A stretch of 39,342 nt of DNA from Verrucomicrobiota bacterium (GCA_023391285.1 JAEWBF010000092.1:1-39342), one strand, 5' to 3'; positions 7,295 to 16,808 are shown, numbered from the stretch's first letter. The notes: generated by a model from the letters alone, not told the origin. Program-made: numbers and translations.

Positions 7295-10200
7295 ATGAAC
7301 AAACGATATACGCTAGGCGTTCTGGCGCTAACGGCATCTGCCGTCGTTCCAGGACTATACGCCCAACCCGCTTCAGCGGGGGTGGAGGCCGATGACGAAA
7401 TCATTCAACTTTCGCCCTTCGAAGTAAGGGCGGAAACGGACACCGGCTATCAGGCCACGGAGACCCTCGCGGGCACCCGCATTCGCACGAACCTGCGCGA
7501 CGTGGGTGCAGCGATCTCCGTGGTTACGACTGAATTCCTTCGTGACGTGGGGGCAACCGATACTGCCACGTTGCTTCAATATACGACCAACGCGGAAGTG
7601 GCCGGCACCCGGGGCACCTACGCCGGTCTGGGCAACGGCACCGGGATCAACGACACGGAAAGCCTGCGCAGCCCAGGTGGTGTGAGCAACCGCGTGCGCG
7701 GTCTGGATCAGGCCGACAACACGCGCGACTTCTTCGTCACGGATATCCCGTGGGATGCCTTCAACGTCGACCGCATCGATCTGCAGCGCGGACCGAATGC
7801 CGTCCTGTTCGGGTTGGGCAGTCCGGCGGGTATCGTGAACGCTTCGATGCGCAACGCCGAGTTCCGCAATGTCGGTTCGGTCGAGGTTCGGACGGGCTCC
7901 TACGGCACGCTGCGCTCCAGCGTCGACGTCAACCAGGAGCTGATCGACAATGTGCTCGCGATCCGCATCGACGGCTTGTGGAACGATCAAAAGTTCCAGC
8001 AGGAGCCGGCGTTTCAGGATGATCGCCGCGTTTACGGTGCGATCCGTTTCGAGCCGCAACTTTTCCGTGACCGCTCCTTCCGCACGAGCATCAAGGCCAA
8101 GTTCGAGCACGGTGAAATCGAAGCGAATCGTCCGCGCATCATTCCGCCGGAAGATCGCATCACGCCCTGGTTCCGCCCGGTCGACGCGACCAGCCTCAAT
8201 GGCGGCATGGGCAAGTTCGCCGTGGAAAATGGTTATGTGCTCGGTTCGTCCGCGTCGGCTTTCAATCCGTGGCTGGGCGGCCTCGCCAATCAGCAGCAAC
8301 CCGTGTGGTTCATGGACGGGACGAGCAATCAGCTCTATCGCATCTATGGCGGCTTCGTTAATACGGGCGCGCTGAACACGGCCGGTGTGCCCCAGGGAGC
8401 GGGCGTGAACCTCGTCGGCCAGCGGTATGCAGACGTGTTCTCCCAGCTCACTTCGCTGAGCTCGTATGCGACGAACGCGCGGTTGCCCAACTACCAATAC
8501 GGCCAATACCGCAACGCCTCGTTGCGCGATGCGTCGGTGTTCGATTTCTACAACAACCTGATCGACGGTCCGACCGCTTCTCAGTTCGAAAAGTGGAATG
8601 CCGCGAACATCGATCTCTCGCAGACGTTCTGGGATGATCGTCTCGCGGTCCAACTCACCTACGATCGCCAGAAGTATAAGCGCGGAGGCCAGAATCTGAT
8701 CACCAATCCGGTGATCAACATCGACGTTCTCCAGAACTTCCAGGACTACGTCGTGGGCCCGAACAACGCCAACAACAGTGGGGTGGTTAACCCGAATTTT
8801 GGTCGTCCCTTCGTGGCGGCCGGACCGGGCGGCGGCAGCTCCTACGAGAGCGATCGTCGTTATATCCGCGGCTCCCTCTTCGGCGAAGTCCGCTCCACCG
8901 ACTTCTTCGATCGAGATAGCTTCATGGCGAAGCTGCTCGGCAAACATCGCTTCAACGGCGTGTATAGCGCGGAGAAGTATAACACGGAGAATCGCCGCTG
9001 GCAGATGTATGCCAATTCGACGGATTACGCCCGGTTCAAGCTGCAGGGCAATCCGGACGGATTGAACAACCTGCCGCCGGTTGCCGTCATTTACCTCGGT
9101 TCGACCCTCCGCAATGCGAGCACCGCTTCGGGCGCCGGTATTTCGCGCGTCCTTGCCGATGTCGATCTGCCGGACGGTAACATTTACCAGTTTGATTCGA
9201 CGTGGCGTCCGCAGCCGGGCGTGAACATTGCCGACAACTGGAATGTGCCCGCCAACCTGCAGCCGTTCTTCAACGGCGCGCCGGTGATCAATCCCAACAC
9301 CGGTGAGACTTATCCTCAGCTGACGCAGGTTTCGAATCCGGCCAACTACGTGGGATGGAACAGCAACTTCCACAATGAGCTGATCCGTTACAACAACGGC
9401 GAGAACCTGAGCCTTCTCACGGCGGCGGGGAAGACCCTGCGCGAGACGAAGTCGTATGCGGGTTCGTGGCAGGCGTTTCTCTGGAACGAAGCCATCGTGC
9501 CGACGTTGGGATGGCGCTATGACGAGGTGAAGGGCAAGTCCGTGACCGCCCAGCCAGTGACGGCCAATCGCGGCGCGCTGAACATCAACCCGGATGTTTA
9601 CAAGCTCCCGGCGACCTTCCCGATGAACCAGATCTTCAAGGATCATTCGACCTCGGGCGGCTTGGTGGTTCACCTGAACAAGCTTCTTGGAGATAACGAT
9701 TTCCTGCCGATCAACGTCAGCCTGTCGTATAACAAGTCGAGTAACTTCCAGGTGACGGATACGCGCCGCGACATCTACGGCACGCCGATCGCGAATCCGA
9801 CGGGCAGCACGAAGGATTACGGTATCTGGCTCTCGACGAAGGACGGGAAGTATTCCTTCCGCGCCCTCAAGTATGAGAGCAGCTTCATCGGATCCTCGAT
9901 CCAAGGCTTCGATAACAGCGGTATCTATAACACGATTCGCGACGCCATGAACTGGCGCAATATCAAGGTCTATTACATGTCGGCGTATAACTGGAGCACG
10001 GCGGGCCAGCCGCAGCGCGATCCTTACACCGGACAGCGTTATCAGTGGGATGCGGCCTGGCTCGGTGCGAACGGCCGTCCGATCGCGTCCGGCAACATCC
10101 CCGCGGGCGATCCGCGCTTACCGGCGGGTGCAGTGAAATTGGAGACGCAGGAAGAAGCCAATGTCCGGCGTGACGCTTCGATCACTGCGCTCAACAACAT

Positions 10201-11050
10201 GCAAAAATGGCTTTCGGGCAAAGGCTACTTCGCGGCGTGGAACTACGGCGCGGGTCCGACGACGGAAGCGGCGCTGCAGACCCGTGGTCAGTATGAGGCG
10301 AATCCGATCCAGCCGAATCCCGACAGCGTGTATGATTATCGCACGCACCCACTGCTGCAGGGCTTCGCGGTGACGTCCGACACGCAGTCGGAAGGTTATG
10401 AGTTCGAGTTCACCGCGAATCCGTTGCCGAACTGGCGCATCGCGTTCAATGCCGCGAAAACCGAAGCGGTTCGCACCAATGTCGGCGGCCCGCTCCTCGA
10501 TGAGTTGGTTGGTTACATCGACGAAGTGATGGCGGGTCCCGGCGGCGATCTCGTTCGGTTCAACTCCGACTACTCGGCGGCGAACGAACTGCGCAATGCA
10601 TGGAATCCGTGGCGCGGCCAATACACGCTGCTGAAGTTGCAGGAAAACACGGCGGCGTCGGAACTGCGGCAATGGCGCTACAACCTCATCACGAACTACT
10701 CGTTCACCGATGGAGCGCTCGATGGTTTCGGCGTGGGCGCCGGCTATCGCTGGCAGGACAAGGTTGTGATCGGCTATCCCGTGATTCCCGATCCGAACAA
10801 CCCGAGCCTCGCGAGCTTCGATCTTTCGAAGCCGTATTACGGCCCGTCGGAAGACGCGATTGATCTCTGGGTCAGTTACGAGCGCAAGCTGACCTCCAAG
10901 ATCAACTGGCGCATCCAGTTAAACGTCTACAACGTCGGCAAGAGCGAGGATCTGATTCCGATCTCCGTTCAGCCCGATGGCCAGACTTGGGCGGGCGTCC
11001 GTATCGCGCCGGTCCAGGAATGGATGCTGACGAACACGTTCTCGTTCTAA
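7295..11050 (+). CDS. Large TonB-dependent receptor (1251 residues), Opitutaceae type, without STN domain
   Basis: The protein has a signal peptide (MNKRYTLGVLALTASAVVPG, likely cleaved after LYA) and a TonB-box-like motif IIQLSPFEVRAETDTGYQA (about 37-54). The plug follows (about 62-205: RDVGAAISVVTTEFLRDVGA, then VRGLDQADNTRDFFVTDI, IDLQRGPNAVLFGLGSPAG). The barrel is very long and ends in the aromatic WMLTNTFSF. At 1251 residues it is well above the 700-1000 of siderophore receptors and matches the size class used for large substrates such as oligosaccharides; no SusD-like partner is next to it. LacI- and AraC-type regulators and a KDPG aldolase follow, which suggests (by inference) carbohydrate-related uptake. 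A terminator follows the stop. Confidence 0.93.
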   Translation: MNKRYTLGVLALTASAVVPGLYAQPASAGVEADDEIIQLSPFEVRAETDTGYQATETLAGTRIRTNLRDVGAAISVVTTEFLRDVGATDTATLLQYTTNAEVAGTRGTYAGLGNGTGINDTESLRSPGGVSNRVRGLDQADNTRDFFVTDIPWDAFNVDRIDLQRGPNAVLFGLGSPAGIVNASMRNAEFRNVGSVEVRTGSYGTLRSSVDVNQELIDNVLAIRIDGLWNDQKFQQEPAFQDDRRVYGAIRFEPQLFRDRSFRTSIKAKFEHGEIEANRPRIIPPEDRITPWFRPVDATSLNGGMGKFAVENGYVLGSSASAFNPWLGGLANQQQPVWFMDGTSNQLYRIYGGFVNTGALNTAGVPQGAGVNLVGQRYADVFSQLTSLSSYATNARLPNYQYGQYRNASLRDASVFDFYNNLIDGPTASQFEKWNAANIDLSQTFWDDRLAVQLTYDRQKYKRGGQNLITNPVINIDVLQNFQDYVVGPNNANNSGVVNPNFGRPFVAAGPGGGSSYESDRRYIRGSLFGEVRSTDFFDRDSFMAKLLGKHRFNGVYSAEKYNTENRRWQMYANSTDYARFKLQGNPDGLNNLPPVAVIYLGSTLRNASTASGAGISRVLADVDLPDGNIYQFDSTWRPQPGVNIADNWNVPANLQPFFNGAPVINPNTGETYPQLTQVSNPANYVGWNSNFHNELIRYNNGENLSLLTAAGKTLRETKSYAGSWQAFLWNEAIVPTLGWRYDEVKGKSVTAQPVTANRGALNINPDVYKLPATFPMNQIFKDHSTSGGLVVHLNKLLGDNDFLPINVSLSYNKSSNFQVTDTRRDIYGTPIANPTGSTKDYGIWLSTKDGKYSFRALKYESSFIGSSIQGFDNSGIYNTIRDAMNWRNIKVYYMSAYNWSTAGQPQRDPYTGQRYQWDAAWLGANGRPIASGNIPAGDPRLPAGAVKLETQEEANVRRDASITALNNMQKWLSGKGYFAAWNYGAGPTTEAALQTRGQYEANPIQPNPDSVYDYRTHPLLQGFAVTSDTQSEGYEFEFTANPLPNWRIAFNAAKTEAVRTNVGGPLLDELVGYIDEVMAGPGGDLVRFNSDYSAANELRNAWNPWRGQYTLLKLQENTAASELRQWRYNLITNYSFTDGALDGFGVGAGYRWQDKVVIGYPVIPDPNNPSLASFDLSKPYYGPSEDAIDLWVSYERKLTSKINWRIQLNVYNVGKSEDLIPISVQPDGQTWAGVRIAPVQEWMLTNTFSF

Positions 11051-11070
11051 GCTGAGTCGTTTGATTCTCG

Positions 11071-11109
11071 AAGCCGGTCCTCGTCGAGGGGGCCGGCTTT
11101 TTCTTTTTT
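11071..11109 (+). terminator. Rho-independent terminator after the large receptor gene
   Basis: AGCCGGTCCTC pairs with GAGGG...CCGGCT, with a small bulge and the loop GTC, and is followed by a T-rich run. It starts about 20 bases after the receptor stop. Confidence 0.8.
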
Positions 11110-11304
11110 GGGTGGCGATGCCGATCAGGCGTCTAACGGAAAATCGGCGGCGGTCCGTCTAGTATGTGATCCCATGTCGAACCGCCCACGAGCTTGGAGA
11201 GCGCGCCTTTCTCCTTTCGGCGCTTTGTCGCTTCTCGCTGCCGCCAGTGAAGCTCGATGGTCGGGAAACTGTGACGCCAATCCGACGACCGCAAAGAACT
11301 CGTT

Positions 11305-12522
11305 ATGAGCGTTTCGCCCGAGTCTGAAGTCTCCCCTTCGATTCCTCACCGCATCACGCAGTGCGACATCGCGCGGGCGGCGGGCGTGCACAACACGACG
11401 GTTTCGCTCGCGTTACGGAACAGTCCAACGATCCCGGAAGCGACGAGGAAGCGAATTCAGACCTTGGCGAAAGAGATGGGTTATCATCGGGATCCGGCGT
11501 TGCAGGCGCTGGTTGCTTACCGCAAGGGCCGGGTGGCGGCAGATCGCCGGGATACGATTGCCTACATTACCCATTGGGAAAGCCGTTGGGGCTGGCAGAG
11601 TTTGCCGGCCGACGCGCATTTCTATGCGGGAGCAATGCGGAAGGCGGCGCAGTTCGGATATCAGCTGGAGCATTTCTGGTTGGGCGAACCGGGGATGACC
11701 GCGCGGCGTTTGAGCAGTGTGCTTTTTCATCGGGGGATCACAGGGGCGTTGCTCGCGTCGCATCGCCCCGGGCCCGTCGAGTTGGCCGACTTCGACTGGT
11801 CGCGGTTGAGCGCGGTTAAGATCGGCTGCTTCCCGTTCGAGCCATCGCTGCACCGCGTGATGGGGGATCAGCTCGGTGCGATCCGGACTGCGATGCAGAA
11901 GGCGCGCGCAATGGGCTACGAGCGGATCGGTCTGGTGTTGCCGAAAATCTGGGACGCGGCGGTGGACCTGGCGATTTCGACGGCGTTTGTGGTGGAGCGG
12001 AATCGGCTGCAGCCGCAACACCGTGTGCCCATTTTCTATTGCGGTGCGCCGGACGCGGATGGTCGCGCGAGTGAACGGGACAGCGCTCGTTTACGGAATT
12101 GGGTGCGGGGCCAACGACCGCAGGTGTTGCTGAGTTCGCACCATCTGCTGGGCGAGCGGCTGGGGGAGCTCGGTTTTGTTGTGCCGCGAGACTTCGGATT
12201 TGTGGACGTGTTTGCGGCGCATTCCGATCCTCGGATCGCAGGTGTGCGGCAGCACAATGAACGCGTGGGTGAAGTGGCTGCGGAGATGCTCGTCGGGTTG
12301 ATGCAGCAGAATATCTTCGGGCCCGCTGAAGTGCCGACGACGACTACGGTCGAAGGATTGTGGTGCGATGGCGCGTCGCTGCCGCGTTGCTATGAGGCCA
12401 AAGAGCACGTGGGCGGCGCAGTCTTCGCGAGGAGCGAGGAGCGAGCGGGCGGAGCGAAGCTGCGCGCGATGGCCGCCGCGAGGGCGGAGGAAAATGAAGC
12501 GTGCGCGCTGAGTGTGGGGTAA
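11305..12522 (+). CDS. LacI-family transcriptional regulator
   Basis: This 405-residue protein has an N-terminal LacI helix-turn-helix (about 17-63: ITQCDIARAAGVHNTTVSLA, LRNSPTIPEATRKRI, AKEMGYHRDP) and a periplasmic-binding-protein-like effector domain (about 80-365, with YERIGLVLP and GFVDVFAAHSDPRIAGVRQH). The HTH carries the 'HNTTVSLAL' recognition-helix pattern. The last about 40 residues (from HVGGAVFARSEERAGG) are compositionally odd and exceed the family length, so the original stop may have been lost and replaced by read-through into intergenic DNA. It sits downstream of the large receptor and is a plausible controller of it. The effector is unknown. Confidence 0.92.
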   Translation: MSVSPESEVSPSIPHRITQCDIARAAGVHNTTVSLALRNSPTIPEATRKRIQTLAKEMGYHRDPALQALVAYRKGRVAADRRDTIAYITHWESRWGWQSLPADAHFYAGAMRKAAQFGYQLEHFWLGEPGMTARRLSSVLFHRGITGALLASHRPGPVELADFDWSRLSAVKIGCFPFEPSLHRVMGDQLGAIRTAMQKARAMGYERIGLVLPKIWDAAVDLAISTAFVVERNRLQPQHRVPIFYCGAPDADGRASERDSARLRNWVRGQRPQVLLSSHHLLGERLGELGFVVPRDFGFVDVFAAHSDPRIAGVRQHNERVGEVAAEMLVGLMQQNIFGPAEVPTTTTVEGLWCDGASLPRCYEAKEHVGGAVFARSEERAGGAKLRAMAAARAEENEACALSVG

Positions 12523-12548
12523 TGCGCGCGGGATGCGCGGACTGGGTC

Positions 12549-12569
12549 GGGGCGTGAAGCCCCGCCCAC
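12549..12569 (-). repeat. REP-like palindrome with GTGG foot
   Basis: On the minus strand this reads GTGGG, then CGGGGC-TTCAC-GCCCC. It is a short GC-rich hairpin preceded by a GTGG tetranucleotide, in the gap between the convergent LacI and aldolase genes. It has the architecture of the GTAG-type elements elsewhere in the window (16783, 17461, 22774, 23186, 32098). Confidence 0.5.
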
Positions 12570-12583
12570 AGTAGACCGAGCAA

Positions 12584-13222
12584 TTACTTCGTCGCGTTGG
12601 CGGCGGCGACGAATTCGCGGGCGCGCGCGGTGATGCTGGCCCAGTCGCCGCTTTTCAATGCGGCGGCGGACACGAGCGCGCTGCCCGCGGCGGTAGCGAA
12701 CGCGCCGGCTTTGAGAAAATCGCCAACCGTTTCTGGCGTGACGCCGCCGGTGGGGAGAAGTTGAAGCTGCGGGAAAGGCGCTTTGAGGGATTTGATATAG
12801 GCGGGGCCGAAGAATTCGGCGGGGAAGATTTTGATGACGTCCGCGCCGAGTTCCCACGCGGTGATCGCTTCGGTGGGTGTGAGGGCGCCGCAGAGGATGG
12901 GCACGTCGGCGGCGCGGCAGGCTTCGATGACGGCGGGCCGAACGGCAGGAGTGACGATGAACTTCGCTCCGGCGGCGATGCCGGCGCGGGCGGTGTCGGC
13001 GTCGAGCACGGTGCCGAGACCGAGGAGCAGCTCAGGGAGTTCGCGCGAGACCTTGGCGGTCATTTCGAGCGCGCCGGGTGTGGTCATCGTGAGTTCGATG
13101 GCGTTGAGGCCGCCGGCCGCGAGGGCTTTGGCGCAGTCGACGAGACTGGCGGAGCTGTCGGCGCGGATCAGCGCAACGACTTTGACGGCTTTGAGGCGTT
13201 GGAGGACGTCGGATTTGGACAT
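12584..13222 (-). CDS. eda: 2-dehydro-3-deoxy-phosphogluconate (KDPG) aldolase / KHG aldolase
   Basis: This class I aldolase of 212 residues matches the usual length. It splits KDPG into pyruvate and glyceraldehyde-3-phosphate, the last step of the Entner-Doudoroff pathway and of several uronate routes. Landmarks are the catalytic Glu43 in NAIELTMTTPGAL, the substrate loop LGLGTVLDA (about 67-75), FIVTPAVRP (88-96), the Schiff-base Lys131 in DVIKIFPAEFFG, and the phosphate-binding LLPTGGVTPE. It starts at an ATG on the minus strand and is transcribed toward the LacI gene. Paralogues acting on other 2-keto-3-deoxy sugar phosphates (such as KDPGal) cannot be excluded. Confidence 0.93.
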   Translation of the reverse strand: MSKSDVLQRLKAVKVVALIRADSSASLVDCAKALAAGGLNAIELTMTTPGALEMTAKVSRELPELLLGLGTVLDADTARAGIAAGAKFIVTPAVRPAVIEACRAADVPILCGALTPTEAITAWELGADVIKIFPAEFFGPAYIKSLKAPFPQLQLLPTGGVTPETVGDFLKAGAFATAAGSALVSAAALKSGDWASITARAREFVAAANATK

Positions 13223-13412
13223 GTGAATCGAGTGAAAGGAGGAGGGCTTCGAAGTGAAAGGGAACGACCTTGGAGCCGCGGCGGCGTTCGCACAACCGCA
13301 TTCAAGAACGGACGGTTGTGGGGCAACGGAGAGCTTTGAACTTCACTTGGCCGGAAAAGCGCGGAGGATGCCGCGTGATCGGCCGACGGTGGTGTTCGGT
13401 GCTACGAGTCCG

Positions 13413-14585
13413 ATGAACGCACTTCAAAGCTCACTTTATACGGCGGCGTTTGCGCTGTGTGTCTTTTCGGCCGGGATCTTGCGAGGGAAGCGTCGGACAG
13501 CGGATCGACGGATCGATTATTTCACGTTGTTTTTGGTGCTCGAAGGTCTGGCGTTTGGGTTGGAGTTGTTGATGGGGCACGAGGACGCACCGGCGAAGTC
13601 GTTGTGGTTGGGATTGCGGATGGCGATTTCGCTGCTCGTCGCACCGTGTCTTTGGCTGGCGGTGAAGGAAATCGTGGAAGGCGAGCGGCCTTCATGGCGC
13701 GCGATCGAGCGGCGGCAGTGGTGGTTGATCGGGATCGGCGTGATGTTGACGCTGCCGCTGATCGAAACGGCGCATGGCGGGGTGACGTATGTGAATCCGG
13801 ACCGGGTGGTGAGTGCGACGCACGCCCGGGCGATTCATGCAGCGATGCTGGGGTGCATTGGAATCTTTGCGTGGCAGGTGCCGTATTATCTCGTGAAGTG
13901 CCGGAGGCTGTTGCTCGAACGAGCGAAGGAAACGCGATCGGATGCGCCGGAGTTGCGCGGACTGCCGTTCGCGTTGGGAATCGTATTCTCGACGTGGATC
14001 GTGGGGCTCGGGCGAACGCTGCATTGTGCGTTGATCGGGCACCGGCTCGATTTTGGGCCGTGGTTCGCGTTGGCGGAGGTGGGGGTGACGGTGGCGGCGA
14101 TCTACGCGATTGTGCGGCGCGGGGCGGAGCCGGCTCCGGCGACCGTGGAAGAGCCGGCGAAAAACGAGGAACGCGCGCCGGTGAGCGAGGCGAAGTATGA
14201 GAGATCTGCGCTTTCTCCGGCGATGCGGGAGAGGATCAAGCAGAAGTTGGAGCGAGCGATGTCGGAAGAGGGGCTTTATACCGACAGCTTGCTGAACCTG
14301 CGGTCGCTCAGCGCGGCGTTGAAGGAGAAGGCGCATTATGTCTCGCAAGTGATTAATCAGGATTTCGGCGCCAGCTTCTACGAATTCGTGAACGGCCGGC
14401 GGATCGAACGAGCCAAGCGGTTGTTGTTTGAAGGGTCGGAACAGACCGTCTTGGAGGTCGCGCTTGCGGTAGGTTTCAATTCCAAGTCGACGTTCAACAC
14501 GGCGTTTCGGCAGCAAACCGGGATGACGCCGACGGAATTTCGGACGAAGGCGAAGGCGGACGGAGCAGGAACAGGACGGACCTGA
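13413..14585 (+). CDS. Membrane-anchored AraC-family transcriptional regulator
   Basis: I take the ATG at 13413 as start (MNALQSSLYTAAFALCVF). The reading frame is open further upstream, but those 53 residues are polar and unlike the family. The 390-residue protein has about seven hydrophobic helices in residues 1-230, then a charged linker (about 235-265) and a C-terminal AraC/XylS double helix-turn-helix (about 290-380: NLRSLSAALKEK, FYEFVNGRRIERAKRLLFEG, VLEVALAVGFNSKSTFNTAF, TGMTPTEFR). One-component regulators of this build sense a signal at or in the membrane and bind DNA from it. It diverges from the aldolase gene across about 190 bases and precedes the SnoaL/esterase pair by 151 bases. 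Confidence 0.9.
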   Translation: MNALQSSLYTAAFALCVFSAGILRGKRRTADRRIDYFTLFLVLEGLAFGLELLMGHEDAPAKSLWLGLRMAISLLVAPCLWLAVKEIVEGERPSWRAIERRQWWLIGIGVMLTLPLIETAHGGVTYVNPDRVVSATHARAIHAAMLGCIGIFAWQVPYYLVKCRRLLLERAKETRSDAPELRGLPFALGIVFSTWIVGLGRTLHCALIGHRLDFGPWFALAEVGVTVAAIYAIVRRGAEPAPATVEEPAKNEERAPVSEAKYERSALSPAMRERIKQKLERAMSEEGLYTDSLLNLRSLSAALKEKAHYVSQVINQDFGASFYEFVNGRRIERAKRLLFEGSEQTVLEVALAVGFNSKSTFNTAFRQQTGMTPTEFRTKAKADGAGTGRT

Positions 14586-14736
14586 GGCGAGGGTTTGTGG
14601 TTCGGGCCGGTCGGGCGGGCGTTCGGGCCGAACGGATCGGACGACTCCAGCGGCAGCGCCGGGTAGGGTTGCGGCGCTTTCCCGGAAAACCGGCACGTCG
14701 TCGGTCCCGGAGGGGGCGCAGTGAACCCTTGCTCTT

Positions 14737-15681
14737 ATGAATTCGATCTATTGGCGGCCGATGATGGCTGCATTGTTGGCGGGATTAGCGGCGGGGGTGA
14801 CATTTGCCGGTGAAACGCGGTCGACGACGCTCACGGCGGAGCAGGTGACTCGACTCGAACGCCATCGGGCGGACTACGGGCAGGCGGTGTTGAACGGCGC
14901 GGCGAGCGAGTGCGTCGCATCGTTTGCGCCGGATGTAAGGCTTATGCCGGAATATCATGGCACGCTGTTTGGGCGGACGGAGGCGGAGCGGTATTTCCGG
15001 GCGTTTTCGGGGCGTCTCAACGTGGTGCGCTATGAACGCGTCGCCGTGCGAACGTGGAATTTGGGTGAACGGCTGATTGAAATCGGACGCTTCGTGCAAA
15101 CATGCGTGCGCAGGGATGATGGGCGCGCGCGTGAACTCGAAGGAAAGTATGCGGACGTGTGGTCGCGAAGCGAAGGCGGCGAGTGGGAGGTGATTGCGAC
15201 AACGTGGAACTACTCGCGATGGCCGGAGTTTGCGGACGAGTTGCGGTTTTCGGAGGTTGCCGGTGTGCGGATTGCGATGGAGGCGCATGTCGCGGTGAAG
15301 GGCGGACTCAGTTTCGAACTGGCGGCGCTCAACCGGCTGCAGGAGCGGGCGATCGTCGAGAAAGACCATCGAGTGTGGTCGCAATTCTATGCCGATGACG
15401 CGGTGTTGTTGCCCAATCACGATACGGTGCGGGAAGGACGCAGTGAGATCGACGAGTATCTGGAAAGTCACGTCGGGCACATGCCGGTATATGAGAAGCT
15501 CGATATTCGGAACGACCGGATCGACGACTTGGGAGAGTGGGTGATCGACTATGCGAGCCATGTGGCGATCTGGCGGAATGGCGAGGCGTCCGGTGTGAAC
15601 ACGGGAAAGAACATCCGCATCTGGCGGCGCGAGCCGCGCGGTGGGTTGAAGATGGTCTGCCAGGCGGGGACTTACGACTGA
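14737..15681 (+). CDS. Exported protein with two tandem SnoaL/NTF2-like domains
   Basis: This 314-residue protein starts with a signal peptide (cleavage probably near TFAG|ETRS, residue about 24). Two NTF2-like cone-fold repeats follow, of DUF4440 type. The first (about 35-165) has YGQAVLNGAASECVASFAPD and the second (about 195-310) has LNRLQERAIVEKDHRVWSQF followed by YADDAVLLPNHDTVREGRSE. The second repeat carries the family's 'D-x-x-x-x-x-P...G...I' pattern. No catalytic function can be assigned; such domains are often ketosteroid-isomerase-like or ligand-binding. The next gene begins 24 bases downstream after a good Shine-Dalgarno, so they probably form an operon. Confidence 0.82.
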   Translation: MNSIYWRPMMAALLAGLAAGVTFAGETRSTTLTAEQVTRLERHRADYGQAVLNGAASECVASFAPDVRLMPEYHGTLFGRTEAERYFRAFSGRLNVVRYERVAVRTWNLGERLIEIGRFVQTCVRRDDGRARELEGKYADVWSRSEGGEWEVIATTWNYSRWPEFADELRFSEVAGVRIAMEAHVAVKGGLSFELAALNRLQERAIVEKDHRVWSQFYADDAVLLPNHDTVREGRSEIDEYLESHVGHMPVYEKLDIRNDRIDDLGEWVIDYASHVAIWRNGEASGVNTGKNIRIWRREPRGGLKMVCQAGTYD

Positions 15682-15705
15682 CCGAAAACAAGAGGAGAAC
15701 GAACG

Positions 15706-16755
15706 ATGAAGACTTTTGTTTTTTTGATGATCGCATTGCTCGCGGCGCTGCCGCTGGCGGCGGAGAACCATCGCGGCGGCCGGGTGATGACCGAGCGGCT
15801 CGAGTCGGCCGCGCTGCGCGCAAATCGGACCGGTCTCGATCCTAAACGCACGGTGAAGGTGTATTTGCCGCCTGGATATGCGGAATCGGGGAAGCGGTAT
15901 GCGGTGGTGTATTACTTCCACTCGATCAACGGGAGCGCGGAGAAAGTGTTCGAGGATGGAAACCTGGTCCGGTTATTGGAGCGCGGCTTCGCGCGTGGGA
16001 TTGCGCCGGAGTTTATTCTCGTCGCGGCGGACTACAGCTCTCCGACGATGGGAAGCTGGTTCGAGAACTCGACCACGACGGGCAATTGGCTCGATTTTAC
16101 GGTGGACGAATTGGTGCCGTTTATCGACGGGAAGTTTCGCACGATCGCGCGGCGCGAAGGTCGCGGACTCGTGGGCGATTTCATGGGCGGATATGGTGCG
16201 TTGAAGTTTGCGATGCTGTATCCGGATTTGTTCAGCGTGGTGTATGCGATGCATCCGGTCGGAACCGGGACGGGGCTCGTGCCGACGCAGCAGATGGTGA
16301 ACTGGCCGCGCCTGCATGCGGCGAAGGCATTCAGCGAGTTATGGGGCGATCACTACGCGCCGGGATTCGTGGCGATGTCGCAGGCGTATTTGCCGAATCC
16401 GGAGCGACCCCCGTTTTATTGCGACTTCATCGTCGAGATGGAGGACGGCGAGCCGCTGTTGATGGCCGAGAACAAGCGGCGGCTGGAGTCGCGGTTTCAC
16501 TTGGACGAGTTGCTGCGCGAGCATGCGGACGCCTTGCGCACGATGCGTGGGGTGGGATTCGATTGGGGGCGCTACGATCCGAATCAGGGACACGTGTATT
16601 CGAATCAGGCGTTCACGCGAAAGCTCGACCAGCTCGGGATCGATCATGTGGCCGAGGAATACAACGGCGGCGCGTGGGACAAGAATTGGACGGATGACGG
16701 ACGGTTCTACACGCGGGTGCTGCCGTTTTTGGGAAGGAGGTTGGAGGGGGAGTGA
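15706..16755 (+). CDS. Exported esterase-fold protein (PF00756-like) lacking catalytic Ser and His
   Basis: This 349-residue protein has a signal peptide (MKTFVFLMIALLAALPLAAE) and follows a strong GAGGAG site at 15692-15697. The fold signature is clear: VKVYLPPGY (about 50-58), KRYAVVYYFHS, PEFILVAADYSS, ELVPFIDGKFRTI, then GxxMGGYGALKFAMLYPDLF and GFDWGRYDP. In family members the nucleophile elbow reads GHSMGG. Here it reads GDFMGG, with Phe159 where Ser should be and Asp158 where His usually stands. The C-terminal catalytic His context (GGHxWxxW) reads GGAWDKNW, with Ala323. I infer a pseudoenzyme (ligand-binding or structural) or a subfamily using other residues. It is coupled with the SnoaL-like gene upstream. 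Confidence 0.85.
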   Translation: MKTFVFLMIALLAALPLAAENHRGGRVMTERLESAALRANRTGLDPKRTVKVYLPPGYAESGKRYAVVYYFHSINGSAEKVFEDGNLVRLLERGFARGIAPEFILVAADYSSPTMGSWFENSTTTGNWLDFTVDELVPFIDGKFRTIARREGRGLVGDFMGGYGALKFAMLYPDLFSVVYAMHPVGTGTGLVPTQQMVNWPRLHAAKAFSELWGDHYAPGFVAMSQAYLPNPERPPFYCDFIVEMEDGEPLLMAENKRRLESRFHLDELLREHADALRTMRGVGFDWGRYDPNQGHVYSNQAFTRKLDQLGIDHVAEEYNGGAWDKNWTDDGRFYTRVLPFLGRRLEGE

Positions 16756-16782
16756 GGGGGACCTGTCCGTGATTTTTGCGAG

Positions 16783-16807
16783 AGCGCGGGCAGGTTGCCC
16801 GCGCTAC
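16783..16807 (-). repeat. REP palindrome, left flank of the TnpA-REP gene
   Basis: Arms AGCGCGGGCA and TGCCCGCGCT surround GGT. On the minus strand the palindrome is preceded by GTAG (CTAC at 16804-16807). It ends one base before the transposase stop codon. Confidence 0.8.
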
Positions 16808-16808
16808 G

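Noticed and set aside
7373..9904. 843-residue minus-strand ORF
   Set aside because: It is antisense to the large TonB receptor, low in stop codons because of GC-rich codon bias, with no recognisable domain.
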